Positions 46,302 through 55,775 are shown, counted from the stretch's first letter. The stretch is 64,000 nt of DNA from Bog-756 sp963738545 (GCA_963738545.1 CAVTXA010000007.1:248001-312000); one strand, 5' to 3'. Notes: generated from the sequence alone by a model not told the origin. Made by a program: numbers and translations.

Positions 46302-47519
46302 TCAGGGTGCTCCGAAGACCAGGGGGGCCGACTTCACCCCAGCGATGACCGGTGACGGGGTCCGGACAACCGGGCCGGCCACCTCGAGCGTGGCGAAGCG
46401 GGTGAGCAGCTCCTCTAAGAGGATGCGACCCTCCAACCGGGCCAGCACCGCCCCGATGCAGAAGTGGGCGCCGAATCCGAAGGCGACGTGAGGGTTGGGG
46501 TCGCGTGCGGCGTTGAAGGTCTCGGCCGTGGGGCCGAACACCGCCTCGTCACGGTTGGCCGAGGCGTACAGCATGAGCACGGGCTCGTTGGGTCCGAGGG
46601 AGGCCCCGCCCAGCTCCACGGACCGGGTGGTCGTGCGCATGAAAGCCACCACCGGAGTCGTCCATCGCAGCATCTCCTCGATGGCCAGGGGCAGGGCCCG
46701 AGGTGCGGCGGTCAGGTAGCGGACCCGGAGTGACTCCCACTCGCCAGGCTGGGAGGCCAGGCCGACCAGGCCACCGGACATCATGTTGCGGGTGGTCTCG
46801 TTGCCCGCCACGAGCAACTGGACGAGGAACATGCCTAGCTCGTCGTCGGTGAGCTGGTCCCCGTCGACTTCGGCGACACCCAACTCGGAGATGATGTCGT
46901 CCCGGGGATTGGCTCGACGATCGGCCGCCGCCGCCAGCAGGTATGTCACCATCTCCCCGCTCAGCGCCATGCGTTCCTCCTCGGACCAGTCGGTGGCACC
47001 GGGGATGACCGCCTCGGACCACCGGAAGAAGCGGGGCCACTCGTCCTCAGGTACGCCCAACAGGTCGCTGATGACCTGGAGGGGCAACGGCACGGCCAGG
47101 TCGGAGACGATGTCGACGGCCACGCCGGCCTCGATCCGGTCCACCAGGGTGACGGTCCGGGCCCGGATGCCGTCCTCCAGGGCCCGCATGAACGTGGGAC
47201 GGAAGCCCGGTTGCACCAGGGCCCGGTAGCGGTCGTGCGCCGGCGGGTCGGTGTGCATCATGGTGGGCGGAGACGGATAGTCGGCACCGATCTCCATGGT
47301 CAGGATGCCCTTGCCCGAGCAGAAGGTGGCCGGGTCGCGGGAGATGGCCACGACTTCGGCGTGTCCGCTGGCCACCCAGAAACCCCCCGCCGCGCTGTGG
47401 GCCATCGGGGCCTCCGCACGAAGCCTTGCGTAGAGGGGGAAGGGATCGCCGGCGTAGAACGCCGGGTCGAGCAGCGGTGCCGTCAATTCGTCCTGGTCAG
47501 CCACGTCTACGAACGTCAT
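46302..47519 (-). CDS. Cytochrome P450
   Basis: A 405-residue soluble P450 monooxygenase. The I-helix oxygen-activation motif is AGNETT, the K-helix ExxR is EEMLR, and the heme loop FGFGAHFCIG carries the proximal ligand Cys354. HTDPPAHDRYR is the conserved C-helix region. The family size and motifs match steroid/fatty-acid-type CYPs of actinobacteria (such as CYP125/142-like groups). The ATG at 47519 follows GGAGGG. It is divergent from a gene of unknown function. No ferredoxin is next to it. Confidence 0.95.
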   Translation of the reverse strand: MTFVDVADQDELTAPLLDPAFYAGDPFPLYARLRAEAPMAHSAAGGFWVASGHAEVVAISRDPATFCSGKGILTMEIGADYPSPPTMMHTDPPAHDRYRALVQPGFRPTFMRALEDGIRARTVTLVDRIEAGVAVDIVSDLAVPLPLQVISDLLGVPEDEWPRFFRWSEAVIPGATDWSEEERMALSGEMVTYLLAAAADRRANPRDDIISELGVAEVDGDQLTDDELGMFLVQLLVAGNETTRNMMSGGLVGLASQPGEWESLRVRYLTAAPRALPLAIEEMLRWTTPVVAFMRTTTRSVELGGASLGPNEPVLMLYASANRDEAVFGPTAETFNAARDPNPHVAFGFGAHFCIGAVLARLEGRILLEELLTRFATLEVAGPVVRTPSPVIAGVKSAPLVFGAP

Positions 47520-47799
47520 CACACCATCCCTCCCTGTCGTGCCCACGGCCCCTGGCGTGCGTCCCCCGCCACCACTGCGCCCGTGATGCCATGCCCGGGC
47601 TACTCCCCCGGCCGTCCGGGAGTCAGTCTGCCGGAAGGGTACGACAGGCGCCATTCATCCGGAGCAGGAGGTGGTCTCCCAGGCCTGTTCGGCCACGCCT
47701 GCCGGGATGGCCACGAGGTGGCCCAGACGACGTGCGCTACCGTGGCACGCTCAGGCACCGACAGGCCTGGGCGGGCCGCTCCCGGAAAGGACGTGTCGT

Positions 47800-48435
47800 A
47801 TGACCGACTCCCCGACGCCACGACTGGTCTCCGGTATGCGGGGTGTCCGCTACGGCGAGGTCATTGCCGTGTTCCTGAGGGACTCGGGCCTCGAGGCCGA
47901 GGTCTACGGCACCCAGATGCTCAACGACTGCCCCCAAGACCTCTGGGAGGCACTCGACGCCGACGTGATCGCTGCCGAGATGGACGCTGTGGCCGTCAAG
48001 CTCAACGGCCCCCGCCACTGGATGATCGACGGCCTGGGGACCAAGGTGGCCGTGGTGGAGCCGGTGCTGCGTGACTTCAACGGTCTCACCATGCGACGCA
48101 TCGCCACCATCGACCTCGGCGACACGCCGGGCGTCCCCCCCTACACCGAGGCCCACGTCAACCGGGGGGCGGTCTTCTTCTTCGATGCCGGCGCCCCGGT
48201 CTACGAGCTGGTCAACCCGGACGGCCTGGCCTATGTAATGCAGGCCCTGTGCCTCGGCGTGGACCCCACCTTGCGTGAGGCGAGCCTGGCCGGACTCGGC
48301 CACCGGCTGACCATGCCCCCGGGTTGGTCCTATCGGTCCCGCATCCTCGAGGAAGAACTCGTGGTGGACACCACCGAGACCATCGCCACCGTTCTGCAGG
48401 ATGAGTTCGAGAACTCCTACACCCTGCCCGAGTAG
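47800..48435 (+). CDS. Conserved-type protein of unknown function, divergent from P450
   Basis: A 211-residue protein I do not recognise. It has no signal peptide or membrane helix. Segments that look structured are GVRYGEVIAVFLRD, AVAVKLNGPRHWMIDGL and VNRGAVFFFDAGAPVYELVN. Tryptophan and glycine positions (PPGWSYRSRILEEELVVDT) suggest a compact beta-rich fold. The start is ATG 47800 with a GGAAAGGA site. The 280-base gap to the P450 gene could hold a shared control region. Confidence 0.6.
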   Translation: MTDSPTPRLVSGMRGVRYGEVIAVFLRDSGLEAEVYGTQMLNDCPQDLWEALDADVIAAEMDAVAVKLNGPRHWMIDGLGTKVAVVEPVLRDFNGLTMRRIATIDLGDTPGVPPYTEAHVNRGAVFFFDAGAPVYELVNPDGLAYVMQALCLGVDPTLREASLAGLGHRLTMPPGWSYRSRILEEELVVDTTETIATVLQDEFENSYTLPE

Positions 48436-48529
48436 GGCACGACCGAGGCTCCATGGGCAACGTCATTTTGGACCGTCGACAACGGCTGGGTCGAGACCGC
48501 CCTTCCGACGCCGGGTGCGCCGCTCCTGG

Positions 48530-49033
48530 TCATGATCGTTGGCCATCGTCAGGACCCGGAGGGTCCTCCAGCCCTCCGGGTGCGATCAGCCGCTTGAAGC
48601 CGATGTGACTCGGCTCGAATCCGTGGCTGACGTAGAACCGGTGGGCATCGGTGCGCACGGCGTTCGACGTCAGCTGGACGCGGTAACACCCAGCCTTCCG
48701 GGCGACCTCGACCGCTGCCGCCAGCAGCTTCCCCCCGATGCCCAGGGAACGGACATCGGGGTGCACATGCATGGACTCGATCTCCGCGCACCGTCCGCCA
48801 CCGCTCTGAAGATGGCGAAACATCAACAGCTGGCACATCCCCACCACGGCCCCGTCGGCCTCGGCTACTAGGACGTCGTTCCCCGGCGTCGCGTGGATCG
48901 CCGCAAGGGCCGCCTCATACCGCTCCGGACGGTCGGGATCCTCCTTGCCCTCGACCAAGGAACCCTGCACCAGCAGGGCCACGAGTCGGGGCACGTCCTC
49001 GGGTCGGGCGCTGCGGATGATCAGCTCGTCCAT
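48530..49033 (-). CDS. GNAT-family N-acetyltransferase
   Basis: A 167-residue acetyl-CoA-dependent acyltransferase. IIRSARPEDVPRLVALL starts the fold, and the acetyl-CoA loop is VRSLGIGGKLLAAAVEVAR, followed by the usual GCYRVQLTSNA and FYVSHGFEPSH segments. The substrate is unknown. ATG 49033 gives the family start; upstream open frame is not family-like. Confidence 0.87.
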   Translation of the reverse strand: MDELIIRSARPEDVPRLVALLVQGSLVEGKEDPDRPERYEAALAAIHATPGNDVLVAEADGAVVGMCQLLMFRHLQSGGGRCAEIESMHVHPDVRSLGIGGKLLAAAVEVARKAGCYRVQLTSNAVRTDAHRFYVSHGFEPSHIGFKRLIAPGGLEDPPGPDDGQRS

Positions 49034-49174
49034 CTCCGCCAGTTTGTCAGCGGGCCCGGTGCCTTTACCTGGCGGAGCGCATCGTGCGGTGACCGGGCTT
49101 TCCGTTGCCACCGCGCCGGCCCCCCGCTTCGTGACCTCGCTGCTCAATGCCCACGCCTATGCGTGGGCGGTGAG

Positions 49175-50017
49175 CTACGTCAGCGGAACCGGCGGCGGAG
49201 CGGCGGGTGGCTGTGGGGACTGGGGTGTCCCGGTGTGAAGTCCCTTGGGAAACAGGCGTAGCCGGGGTTGGAGAAGGTTGCGATGGGTCTGGAGGACCAG
49301 GAGGGCAACCAGGCCGACGTAGGCAGCCACGATCAGATAGCGGATGCTGGCCGTCCGACCACCGAAGGAGCCGAACACCCCCGGACCGATGAGGGCGACG
49401 ATCAGGTAGGCGATGACGATCCCGGTGACCAGCAAGGTCAGCATGGCCACGAAGGCCACGGCGGCGACGTAGCTCTGACCCACCCGTTGCGAGGGACTGG
49501 GCAGGACGTCCTCGGCCCGGGCCAGCATGAGACCCCGACGGAGGTGGGTGACCAGGAGGAACAGGCTGACCAGTGCGATGAGGCCGCCGATCACCACGGT
49601 CCGGGCTGTCGAGTTGGTGATCGAACCCGAGTGGTGACCCACCAGCCTGACCAGTCCGATGACCACCACCGCCGAGCCGATGATCGAGGTGGCGAGGGTG
49701 ATGAACGAGACGGCGAAGTAGTAGACGGCCTGGGGGCGGCGGCCGCTCGGATCGGGATCGGCCCGGTTGGCCACCACGATGATGACGAAGATGCCGACCA
49801 CGGCGACCAAGATGAGGACACCCAGCACCTCGAGGAGGGCCTGGACCAACGTCCCCAGACCCAGACCTCCCCCGCCGAGCGAGATGTTGCTGCTCACGTT
49901 GGAGGGGATGGAGCCCGAGGAGATGATGGGCCCGCCCGCACAGGTGATCGAGCTGCTGGCCCCGTTCAGGCCGCTCACGCCGCTCAGGCCGCACAGGGTC
50001 GTGGTGGTGACGCTCAT
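49175..50017 (-). CDS. Multi-pass membrane protein of unknown function
   Basis: A 280-residue protein. After a Ser/Gly-rich N-terminus there are about six hydrophobic segments, for example VLGVLILVAVVGIFVIIVVA, VAMLTLLVTGIVIAYLIVAL and YLIVAAYVGLVALLVL. The C-terminus is Pro-rich (PQPPAAPPPVPLT). No transporter motif was recognised. Start ATG 50017. Confidence 0.65.
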   Translation of the reverse strand: MSVTTTTLCGLSGVSGLNGASSSITCAGGPIISSGSIPSNVSSNISLGGGGLGLGTLVQALLEVLGVLILVAVVGIFVIIVVANRADPDPSGRRPQAVYYFAVSFITLATSIIGSAVVVIGLVRLVGHHSGSITNSTARTVVIGGLIALVSLFLLVTHLRRGLMLARAEDVLPSPSQRVGQSYVAAVAFVAMLTLLVTGIVIAYLIVALIGPGVFGSFGGRTASIRYLIVAAYVGLVALLVLQTHRNLLQPRLRLFPKGLHTGTPQSPQPPAAPPPVPLT

Positions 50018-50373
50018 CGGTTAAGGCCCCCTTCATCGCCGGAACTGCAGCGGCCGAACTCTACTCGGCCGCGCCGACCGGCCCCCGGGGTCGAGACCAC
50101 GTCGACCCGGGAGGGCAAAGGAGAGGGCGTGACCAGCCAGCCGCCCCACGGCTGGACGCTGGTTGGCGGTGTCGATGGTCCTAGGCACACTGAGCCCATG
50201 GCCACCATGCCCACCGGCCCACCATGACGGCCCTCGAGACTCCCCCCGATGGCCACGCGTCCCTGCTGTGGAGTCGTCGCAACCACTGACGGACCAGCGT
50301 ACGGTGGGCAGGTCCACCAGGATTCCAACCATCCTCGAACAGACCCGAGAACATCCGGGCATGATGAGAGAGC
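50018..50373. other. Divergent intergenic region, nothing recognised
   Basis: About 355 bases between a leftward membrane-protein gene and a rightward VOC-family gene. No coding frame, hairpin with T-tract, or clear promoter was seen. Promoters for both neighbours should lie here. Confidence 0.4.
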
Positions 50374-50814
50374 ATGTCGGCGACCCAAGGAAGCGAGACC
50401 ACTGCATTCCCCGTCGAAGGGGTAGCCATGACCATCCAGTTCGTGGTGGGTAACATCGAGCGGTCGCGCCACTACTACCGGGACGTGCTCGGGGCCACGG
50501 AGACCGATGCCTCCTCCGGGACCTCGGTGGTGCTGGCGTTCCAAGGGACCGTCCTGGTGCTGGTGACCGGCGGAGGCCCGACCCCGGAGCGGCCGGACGT
50601 CATCTTCCGGCCACCGGCCGACATCGGGCATGTCAGCCTTCGACTGACCATACGGGTGCCGGACTGCCGAGGCGCCTACGAGGTGTTGACAGCCCGTGGG
50701 GCATCGTTCCTCGCCCCACCCGCCGAGTACGAGGGCGAGATCCGTGCCTTCTTCCGCGACCCCGACGGCCACCTCCTCGAGATCGCTCAGACCGTGGGGG
50801 GCCAGAACCGATGA
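50374..50814 (+). CDS. VOC-family (glyoxalase-fold) protein
   Basis: A 146-residue member of the vicinal-oxygen-chelate fold (glyoxalase/bleomycin-resistance/dioxygenase superfamily). Paired beta-alpha-beta units are visible: FVVGNIERSRHYYRDVLGA and RVPDCRGAYEVLTARGASFL, ending with FFRDPDGHLLEIAQ, where Glu is a usual metal ligand. The substrate is unknown. Its stop overlaps the next start (ATGA). Confidence 0.87.
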   Translation: MSATQGSETTAFPVEGVAMTIQFVVGNIERSRHYYRDVLGATETDASSGTSVVLAFQGTVLVLVTGGGPTPERPDVIFRPPADIGHVSLRLTIRVPDCRGAYEVLTARGASFLAPPAEYEGEIRAFFRDPDGHLLEIAQTVGGQNR

Positions 50815-51380
50815 TCTCTGCCTCCTCGCCCCGTCGAACCACCATGGATGCCACCAACCTCGCCGACCTCTATCAACTGCCCGCCCTCGAGTGGGCCGCC
50901 ATCGAGAGCCGACTCGGGCGCGGGGTGACCCAGGCCCCGGGGACGGGCGGCCCAGACCGACACACCTGCTGGCTGGCCACCGTCAACGCGGACGGGAGCC
51001 CCCACGTCACCGGCATCGGTGCCCTGTGGTTCGACGGCACGTTCTGGTTCGAGGCCGGGACCGGGACCAAGAAGGGCCGGAACGTGGCCCGCGACCCACG
51101 GTGCACCCTCAGCGTGGCCACCGACGGATTCGACCTGGTGGTCGAAGGCCGGGCCGAACCGGTCACCGACCCGTCCACGGTGGCCACGATGGCCGAGCAG
51201 TGGCGGGCCCAGGGCTGGCCGGCCCGGGTCGACGACTCGGGGCGGGCCCTCACCGCCGAATTCAGCGCTCCCTCGGCCGGACCCCCTCCGTGGACGGTCT
51301 ACCGGATCACCGTGGCCTCGGCCACCGCCGTGGCCACGGTGGAGCCGGGTGGGGCCACCCGCTGGCGCTTCGACCCCTGA
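50811..51380 (+). CDS. Pyridoxamine 5'-phosphate oxidase-fold protein
   Basis: A 189-residue protein of the split-barrel flavin/F420-binding family. CWLATVNADGSPHVTGIGAL is the typical cofactor-binding strand pair and RNVARDPRCTLSVATDGFD the conserved middle. In actinobacteria such proteins bind F420 or FMN, sometimes biliverdin or heme. Two starts are possible: ATG 50811 (overlapping the VOC stop) or ATG 50844. It is probably in one operon with the VOC gene. Confidence 0.85.
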   Translation: MISASSPRRTTMDATNLADLYQLPALEWAAIESRLGRGVTQAPGTGGPDRHTCWLATVNADGSPHVTGIGALWFDGTFWFEAGTGTKKGRNVARDPRCTLSVATDGFDLVVEGRAEPVTDPSTVATMAEQWRAQGWPARVDDSGRALTAEFSAPSAGPPPWTVYRITVASATAVATVEPGGATRWRFDP

Positions 51381-51475
51381 GCAGGGAGCTCCGACCCGGG
51401 TCCTGAGCAGCCGGTCCGCACCTCGGGAGCCGACCCGGGTCCGGCCAGTCGGGATCCCATCGGTAGGGTGAGCTG

Positions 51476-52105
51476 ATGGTGACCGGTACCTACAGGGACT
51501 TCTTCGTGGTCATCGCCACCTCGGCCGCCACCCTGATCGGCCTCCTCTTCGTGGCCATGTCCGTGTCCAGCGGCGGCCGCGCCAAGAACCATCCCCAGGT
51601 GATCCGGGACTTCCGTTCGGCGGCGGCGCTCTACGCCTTCACCAACGCCTTTTCCGTCTCGCTCTTCGGCCTCGTCCCCGGATCCAACATCGGCTACCCA
51701 GCCGCCATCATCGCTGTCACCGGACTCTTGTTCACCGCGGCCGGACTGCGCACCACGCTGTCCCTCCCTGCCGAACTCCAGCGTCGTCGGCCCCAGTTCG
51801 CCCTGATCATCGGCCTCGTCCTCGTCTTGGGATACCAACTGTTCGCCGGGATCCAACTCATCCAGAACGAACATCGACGCTCCCCCCTGGACACCATCGG
51901 GTACGTCCTGATCGGTTCACTCCTGCTCGGCATCGGCCGGTCCTGGGAGATGGTGGGCGATCGCGACACCGGCATCATGACCTCCATCGGCTTCCTCTTC
52001 GGCCACGATCCGACGGGCGCCATCGCCGCCTCCCAACGGGGGCCCGCCGAGGAGGAGCAGGCCACCGACGGACCGAGCACGCCGGTCGACGGCCAAGATC
52101 CCTAA
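51476..52105 (+). CDS. Four-helix membrane protein of unknown function
   Basis: A 209-residue protein with about four hydrophobic segments (VVIATSAATLIGLLFVAM, GYPAAIIAVTGLLFTAAG, QFALIIGLVLVLGYQLFA, IGYVLIGSLLLGIG), joined by short basic loops and followed by an acidic tail. It resembles the small actinobacterial integral membrane proteins without assigned function. Start ATG 51476 with a TAGGGTGAG site. Confidence 0.65.
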   Translation: MVTGTYRDFFVVIATSAATLIGLLFVAMSVSSGGRAKNHPQVIRDFRSAAALYAFTNAFSVSLFGLVPGSNIGYPAAIIAVTGLLFTAAGLRTTLSLPAELQRRRPQFALIIGLVLVLGYQLFAGIQLIQNEHRRSPLDTIGYVLIGSLLLGIGRSWEMVGDRDTGIMTSIGFLFGHDPTGAIAASQRGPAEEEQATDGPSTPVDGQDP

Positions 52106-52249
52106 CCATCACCGGCCGGCACGATCACCCACCCTGGTCGTCCCCGGGACCATGGGACGCCCGGGACCAAGGGATGACCCACGGGCCCCGGCCACCCATA
52201 CCTGATCCGGTCCTGCCGCCGGGAGCCGGGCCGCCTACGCTGGTCGTCC

Positions 52250-52675
52250 GTGGCCGACGAGAGCACGTCTTGCACCGTCGAGCGGACCATGTCTGCCGGA
52301 CCGATGGCCATCTACCGGGCCTGGACCGAGGACTTCGACAGTTGGTTCGCCACACCCGGGGCCATCTCGATGGTCCCCCGGGTGGGTGAGCCGTACTGGT
52401 TCGACGTCGTCCACGAAGGCGTGCACCATCCGCACTACGGACGCTTTGTGGCCCTCGATCCCGGCGTGCTCATCGAGCTGACCTGGATGACGGGACGGGG
52501 AGGCACGGAAGGAGCCGAGACGGTGGTCCGGGTCGAACTGACCGAGGCGGAGCCGGGGACCCAGCTCCGCCTCACCCACCGGGGCTTCCTCGACGTGCGG
52601 GCGATGCGCCGGCACGCCGACTCCTGGCCGGCCATCCTGGCCCACCTCGACGACGCGCTGACCGGCACCGACTGA
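52250..52675 (+). CDS. SRPBCC/AHSA1-like START-fold protein
   Basis: A 141-residue lipid-pocket-fold protein of the AHSA1 (activator of Hsp90 ATPase)-like group. VERTMSAGPMAIYRAWTEDFDSWF (in part), GRFVALDPGVLIELTWMTG and VELTEAEPGTQLRLTHRGF are the conserved strands. Such proteins bind hydrophobic ligands. The GTG at 52250 gives the family start. Confidence 0.84.
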   Translation: MADESTSCTVERTMSAGPMAIYRAWTEDFDSWFATPGAISMVPRVGEPYWFDVVHEGVHHPHYGRFVALDPGVLIELTWMTGRGGTEGAETVVRVELTEAEPGTQLRLTHRGFLDVRAMRRHADSWPAILAHLDDALTGTD

Positions 52676-52767
52676 GCGGACCCGCCTGAGCAGACCGCAC
52701 GGACGGAACGGCAACCGGCTCGAGGAGTGGACTGGACGTCGAGGAGGGGACGGGCCGTACCGGGAAC

Positions 52768-53514
52768 TCAGGACAGCTGATCCGTGAGGTGGTCGCTGGG
52801 ACCGGGACTCCCAGACGCTCCTCGGGAAGGTGCGGTGGCGAGGTCATTGATCACAATGGAGTCCACCGCCTTGTCGTGGAGGCATTGGCGCTTGTCGTCC
52901 CAGAGGCACCAGAGGGGGTCGATCAGTCCGATCCAGCCGAGGAGGCCGGCCAACCAGTAGATGGCGGCCCGGCCGAAGGCCCGTCCCCATCCGAGCGGCC
53001 GGCCGTCGGCCAGCCGGACCGGTCGGATGTGCAACCAGGCCATACCCAAGGTCCGACCGAACGCGGCCACGCCCACCGTCTCGTAGGCCACCATGACCAG
53101 TCCGGTGAGGATCCCGCAGACGAACACCGTGAGGTAGATCCACACGAACCCCGGGGTCGGGGGGCTGGCCTGGTTGGTGTCGACAGCGGGGAAGATGGGG
53201 CCGAAGCGGGGTGCGAAGATGAGCAGACTCACCGTCAACAGGATGGCGAAGACCGGGACCATGAGGAGCCAGTCGAGGGCCCGGGCCCCGAGACGACGCC
53301 CGGGATGGGCCAAGGCCCCAGGACCGTCGGCCGGCCGGCCGAGCTGGGCACCCTTCCAGGGGGGCGGTCCCCAGGAACCGTAGGGGGGATAGTACGGAGG
53401 TGCCGGGGGGACCACGTGCTCGGTCCACGCCACACCGTCCCAGTAGCGCAGCCCCCCACCCCCAGCGGGGTCCGGGTACCAGTTGGCCGGGGTGGAGGTG
53501 GAGGTCACCGGCAC
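52768..53514 (-). CDS. RDD-family membrane protein with N-terminal DUF2510
   Basis: A 248-residue membrane protein. Residues 10-35 are a DUF2510 unit (NWYPDPAGGGGLRYWDGVAW). A Pro/Tyr-rich linker follows, then the RDD domain: LGARALDWLLMVPVFAIL, further helices, and GMAWLHIRPVRLADGRPLGW and DKRQCLHDKAVDSIVI, both RDD hallmarks. RDD proteins are of uncertain function; some act as Na+/H+ antiporters. Confidence 0.83.
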   Translation of the reverse strand: MPVTSTSTPANWYPDPAGGGGLRYWDGVAWTEHVVPPAPPYYPPYGSWGPPPWKGAQLGRPADGPGALAHPGRRLGARALDWLLMVPVFAILLTVSLLIFAPRFGPIFPAVDTNQASPPTPGFVWIYLTVFVCGILTGLVMVAYETVGVAAFGRTLGMAWLHIRPVRLADGRPLGWGRAFGRAAIYWLAGLLGWIGLIDPLWCLWDDKRQCLHDKAVDSIVINDLATAPSRGASGSPGPSDHLTDQLS

Positions 53515-53770
53515 TCTCTGTTGTCACGGGGACCCTGAAGGCCGAGCCCCTCCCGGTCATGGCCTGGCGTGTGGTCCGTCGTGCACCGCATCATGCCGGA
53601 AGTTACTCCCCGAATGCCCCGGAAGGCGGGAGATCCACCGTGACGTCGTCGGCGTGGTCGGCGGCGGCAACCACCAGCGCCCCGTGGGCCACGGCCACGG
53701 CGGGTCCTCGTCATCAAGCGAGGGCCAAGGCCGGGACGTCGAGCGCCAAGCGGCGGTGCGGTCGTGCCCG

Positions 53771-54961
53771 TCAGGCCGGGACCCCGAGGAGGGCCAGTCC
53801 GACACCGACGAGCGCGGCGATGAGGAGGGTCTCGACGACGCCCCGGCGGAGGGCGAACAGCCACAGGGCGGCGCCGCCCAGCAGCGGGATCTGCCAGAGG
53901 TGCTGAAAGGAGAGGCCGAGGGGGATGGCCGATCCGGCGATCGCCCCGACGACGGCCGGGCCGGCGCCGGTGAGAAACGACTGAACGGCGGTGTTGGCCC
54001 GCAACCGGTCGAATCGCGGTCCTCCGACCAGGACGAAGATGAACGAGGGGGCGAAGGCGACAAATGCGGCCAGGAGGCCGCCGCCCACACCGGCGGCGGC
54101 GTAGCCGACGACGGCCACGGTCTGGACCACCGGGCCCGGGGTGATCTGGCCCAGGGCCACGGCGTTGAGGAACTGGGCCGCCGTCATCCAGTGGTACATG
54201 GTCACGGCGTCGTGCTGCATGAGCGGGACGATGACGAACCCTCCACCGTAGGAGAGCGCCCCCACCTTGAGTGCCACCCAGGCCAGTCCGAGGAGGCCGC
54301 CGGCGGCGGCCACGTGGGCGACCGCACCGGGGACGACGGCACGCATGGGGCCGGGGGTCGTCGTTCGCGGCCTCCGGCGGATGACGATCTCGAGCACCCC
54401 GCACGCCAAGAGGACCAGAACGAGGAAGGGGCCGACGGTGGCGGCGGAGACCCCTCCCATCAGGACGTAGCCCACCCAACGGAGTTTCTGGCGCTGTCCC
54501 GTCCCCATGCGGCGACGACTGGCCGGCACCAGGCCCGAGGCGGCGTGGAGGGCCACGGCCGGCACGGCGGCGCCGGCACCGGCAGCAGCCCCCAGCACCC
54601 AGGTAGGTGGGTGGCCGGCCAGGAACACGGCCGAGAGGGCGAGGATGAGCACCAGGCCGGGCACGATGAAGCAGATCCCGCCGAGGACGGCGCCGACCGT
54701 CCCCCGCAGCCTCCAGGCACAGAAGATGGCCAGCTGGGTGGAGGCCGGACCGGGCAGGAGGTTGGTGGCGGCGATCCCATCCTCGAAGTCGGTGGCGTCG
54801 ATCCACTGCCGTTCGTCCACACACATCCGCCGGAGCAGGGCGATGTGGGTGGGAGGACCACCGAACCCGATGCAGCCGAGCCGGGTCCACTCCCGGGCGA
54901 TGGTGGTAAGCGACACCGGTGCTGTCGGCCCGACCCGCTGGTCGCGCTGGGTCCCGGTCAC
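53771..54961 (-). CDS. chrA: Chromate transporter (ChrA-type)
   Basis: A 396-residue membrane protein with two homologous CHR halves. The first has CIGFGGPPTHIALLRRMCVD and NLLPGPASTQLAIFCAW; the second has LSYGGGFVIVPLMQHDAV and ALGQITPGPVVQTVAVVGY. These GGPxxxI and PGPxxxQ motifs define the long-chain CHR family, which exports chromate. The GTG at 54961 overlaps the padR stop by four bases, the usual PadR-ChrA arrangement of actinobacteria. Confidence 0.93.
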   Translation of the reverse strand: MTGTQRDQRVGPTAPVSLTTIAREWTRLGCIGFGGPPTHIALLRRMCVDERQWIDATDFEDGIAATNLLPGPASTQLAIFCAWRLRGTVGAVLGGICFIVPGLVLILALSAVFLAGHPPTWVLGAAAGAGAAVPAVALHAASGLVPASRRRMGTGQRQKLRWVGYVLMGGVSAATVGPFLVLVLLACGVLEIVIRRRPRTTTPGPMRAVVPGAVAHVAAAGGLLGLAWVALKVGALSYGGGFVIVPLMQHDAVTMYHWMTAAQFLNAVALGQITPGPVVQTVAVVGYAAAGVGGGLLAAFVAFAPSFIFVLVGGPRFDRLRANTAVQSFLTGAGPAVVGAIAGSAIPLGLSFQHLWQIPLLGGAALWLFALRRGVVETLLIAALVGVGLALLGVPA

Positions 54962-55263
54962 GACGGTGGTTCGCCCAGGACCTCGCGGGCCAGCTCGCGC
55001 AGCTGCTCCGTGGTCGCCCGGAGTTCACGCCTTCCTCGCGCCGTGACCACATAGGAGCGACGGGTCCGGCCGTCAACGACCTGGGTACGGGATCGGATGA
55101 GGCCCTCCGCCTCCATCTTGTGGAGGGTCGGATAAAGGGAGCCCGGACTGATGGCGTAGCCGTGATGGGCCAGCTCCTCGGCCATCCACGCCCCGTGGAT
55201 CTCGCCTTGGGCGGCGTGATGGAGGATGTGCAGCCTCACCGCCCCCCGGAGGAACTCCCGCAT
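54958..55263 (-). CDS. PadR-family transcriptional regulator
   Basis: A 101-residue PadR repressor. The winged helix is ILHHAAQGEIHGAWMAEELA and GSLYPTLHKMEAEGLIRS, with the wing VDGRTRRSYVVTARGRREL. It starts at ATG 55263, behind a TATCG/CGATA repeat. Its stop overlaps chrA. It probably represses its own operon and responds to chromate or another stress; the inducer is inferred. Confidence 0.9.
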   Translation of the reverse strand: MREFLRGAVRLHILHHAAQGEIHGAWMAEELAHHGYAISPGSLYPTLHKMEAEGLIRSRTQVVDGRTRRSYVVTARGRRELRATTEQLRELAREVLGEPPS

Positions 55264-55281
55264 GACTAAGACGCTAGTCGC

Positions 55282-55296
55282 TATCGGTTTTCGATA
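55282..55296 (-). promoter_or_regulatory. Inverted repeat upstream of padR-chrA
   Basis: The sequence TATCG-gtttt-CGATA is a perfect 5-base inverted repeat located 19 bases upstream of the padR start. Its spacing and AT-rich centre fit a PadR operator. Function inferred from position. Confidence 0.6.
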
Positions 55297-55355
55297 TCAG
55301 CCGATCCGGGGCGCCGTGCATCGGCGGTCCACCCGAGGAGTGCCACGGGGCTCAC

Positions 55356-55775
55356 TCATCGGTTGTTGGCCTCGTTGTCGAGCCACTCCCCGACGACGAG
55401 GGACAGGAACTCCGGCTGGGGACGGAAGCCCAGTCCGGCGTAGAACGGACCGGCGTCATCGGTCTGGAGGCCCAGGTGCTGGCCGGGAACCCGGGAGGCC
55501 AGGTGGCGCACCATCCGGGTGGCGATCCCGCCGTGGCGGTAGCCCGAGAGGGTCCACACGTCCAGGAGATAGGCGTTGCACACGCCGTCGGACAGGAGTC
55601 GAGCCAGGCCCACCACGTGGGTTCCGTCACGGGCCACCACCACGTGCTGGGACTGTTCGAAGGATCGACGCAGGGCATTGGGCGAGCGACCGTTGTCGAA
55701 GTGGTCGGCGGCCAGGTCGGCCTTGACCCGCTCCCAGTCGATGGCAGCCAGCGAACCGTCGAGCGACACCGTCAC
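55356..55775 (-). CDS. GNAT-family N-acetyltransferase
   Basis: A 139-residue acetyltransferase. LDVWTLSGYRHGGIATRMV carries the acetyl-CoA-binding loop, followed by GPFYAGLGFRPQPEFLSL, the usual last strands. The substrate is unknown. Start GTG 55775. Confidence 0.85.
   Translation of the reverse strand: MTVSLDGSLAAIDWERVKADLAADHFDNGRSPNALRRSFEQSQHVVVARDGTHVVGLARLLSDGVCNAYLLDVWTLSGYRHGGIATRMVRHLASRVPGQHLGLQTDDAGPFYAGLGFRPQPEFLSLVVGEWLDNEANNR

Noticed and set aside
53483..55054. Long open frames on both strands over chrA
   Set aside because: Only the leftward chrA and padR frames carry family motifs; the others are shadows of a very high-GC gene.
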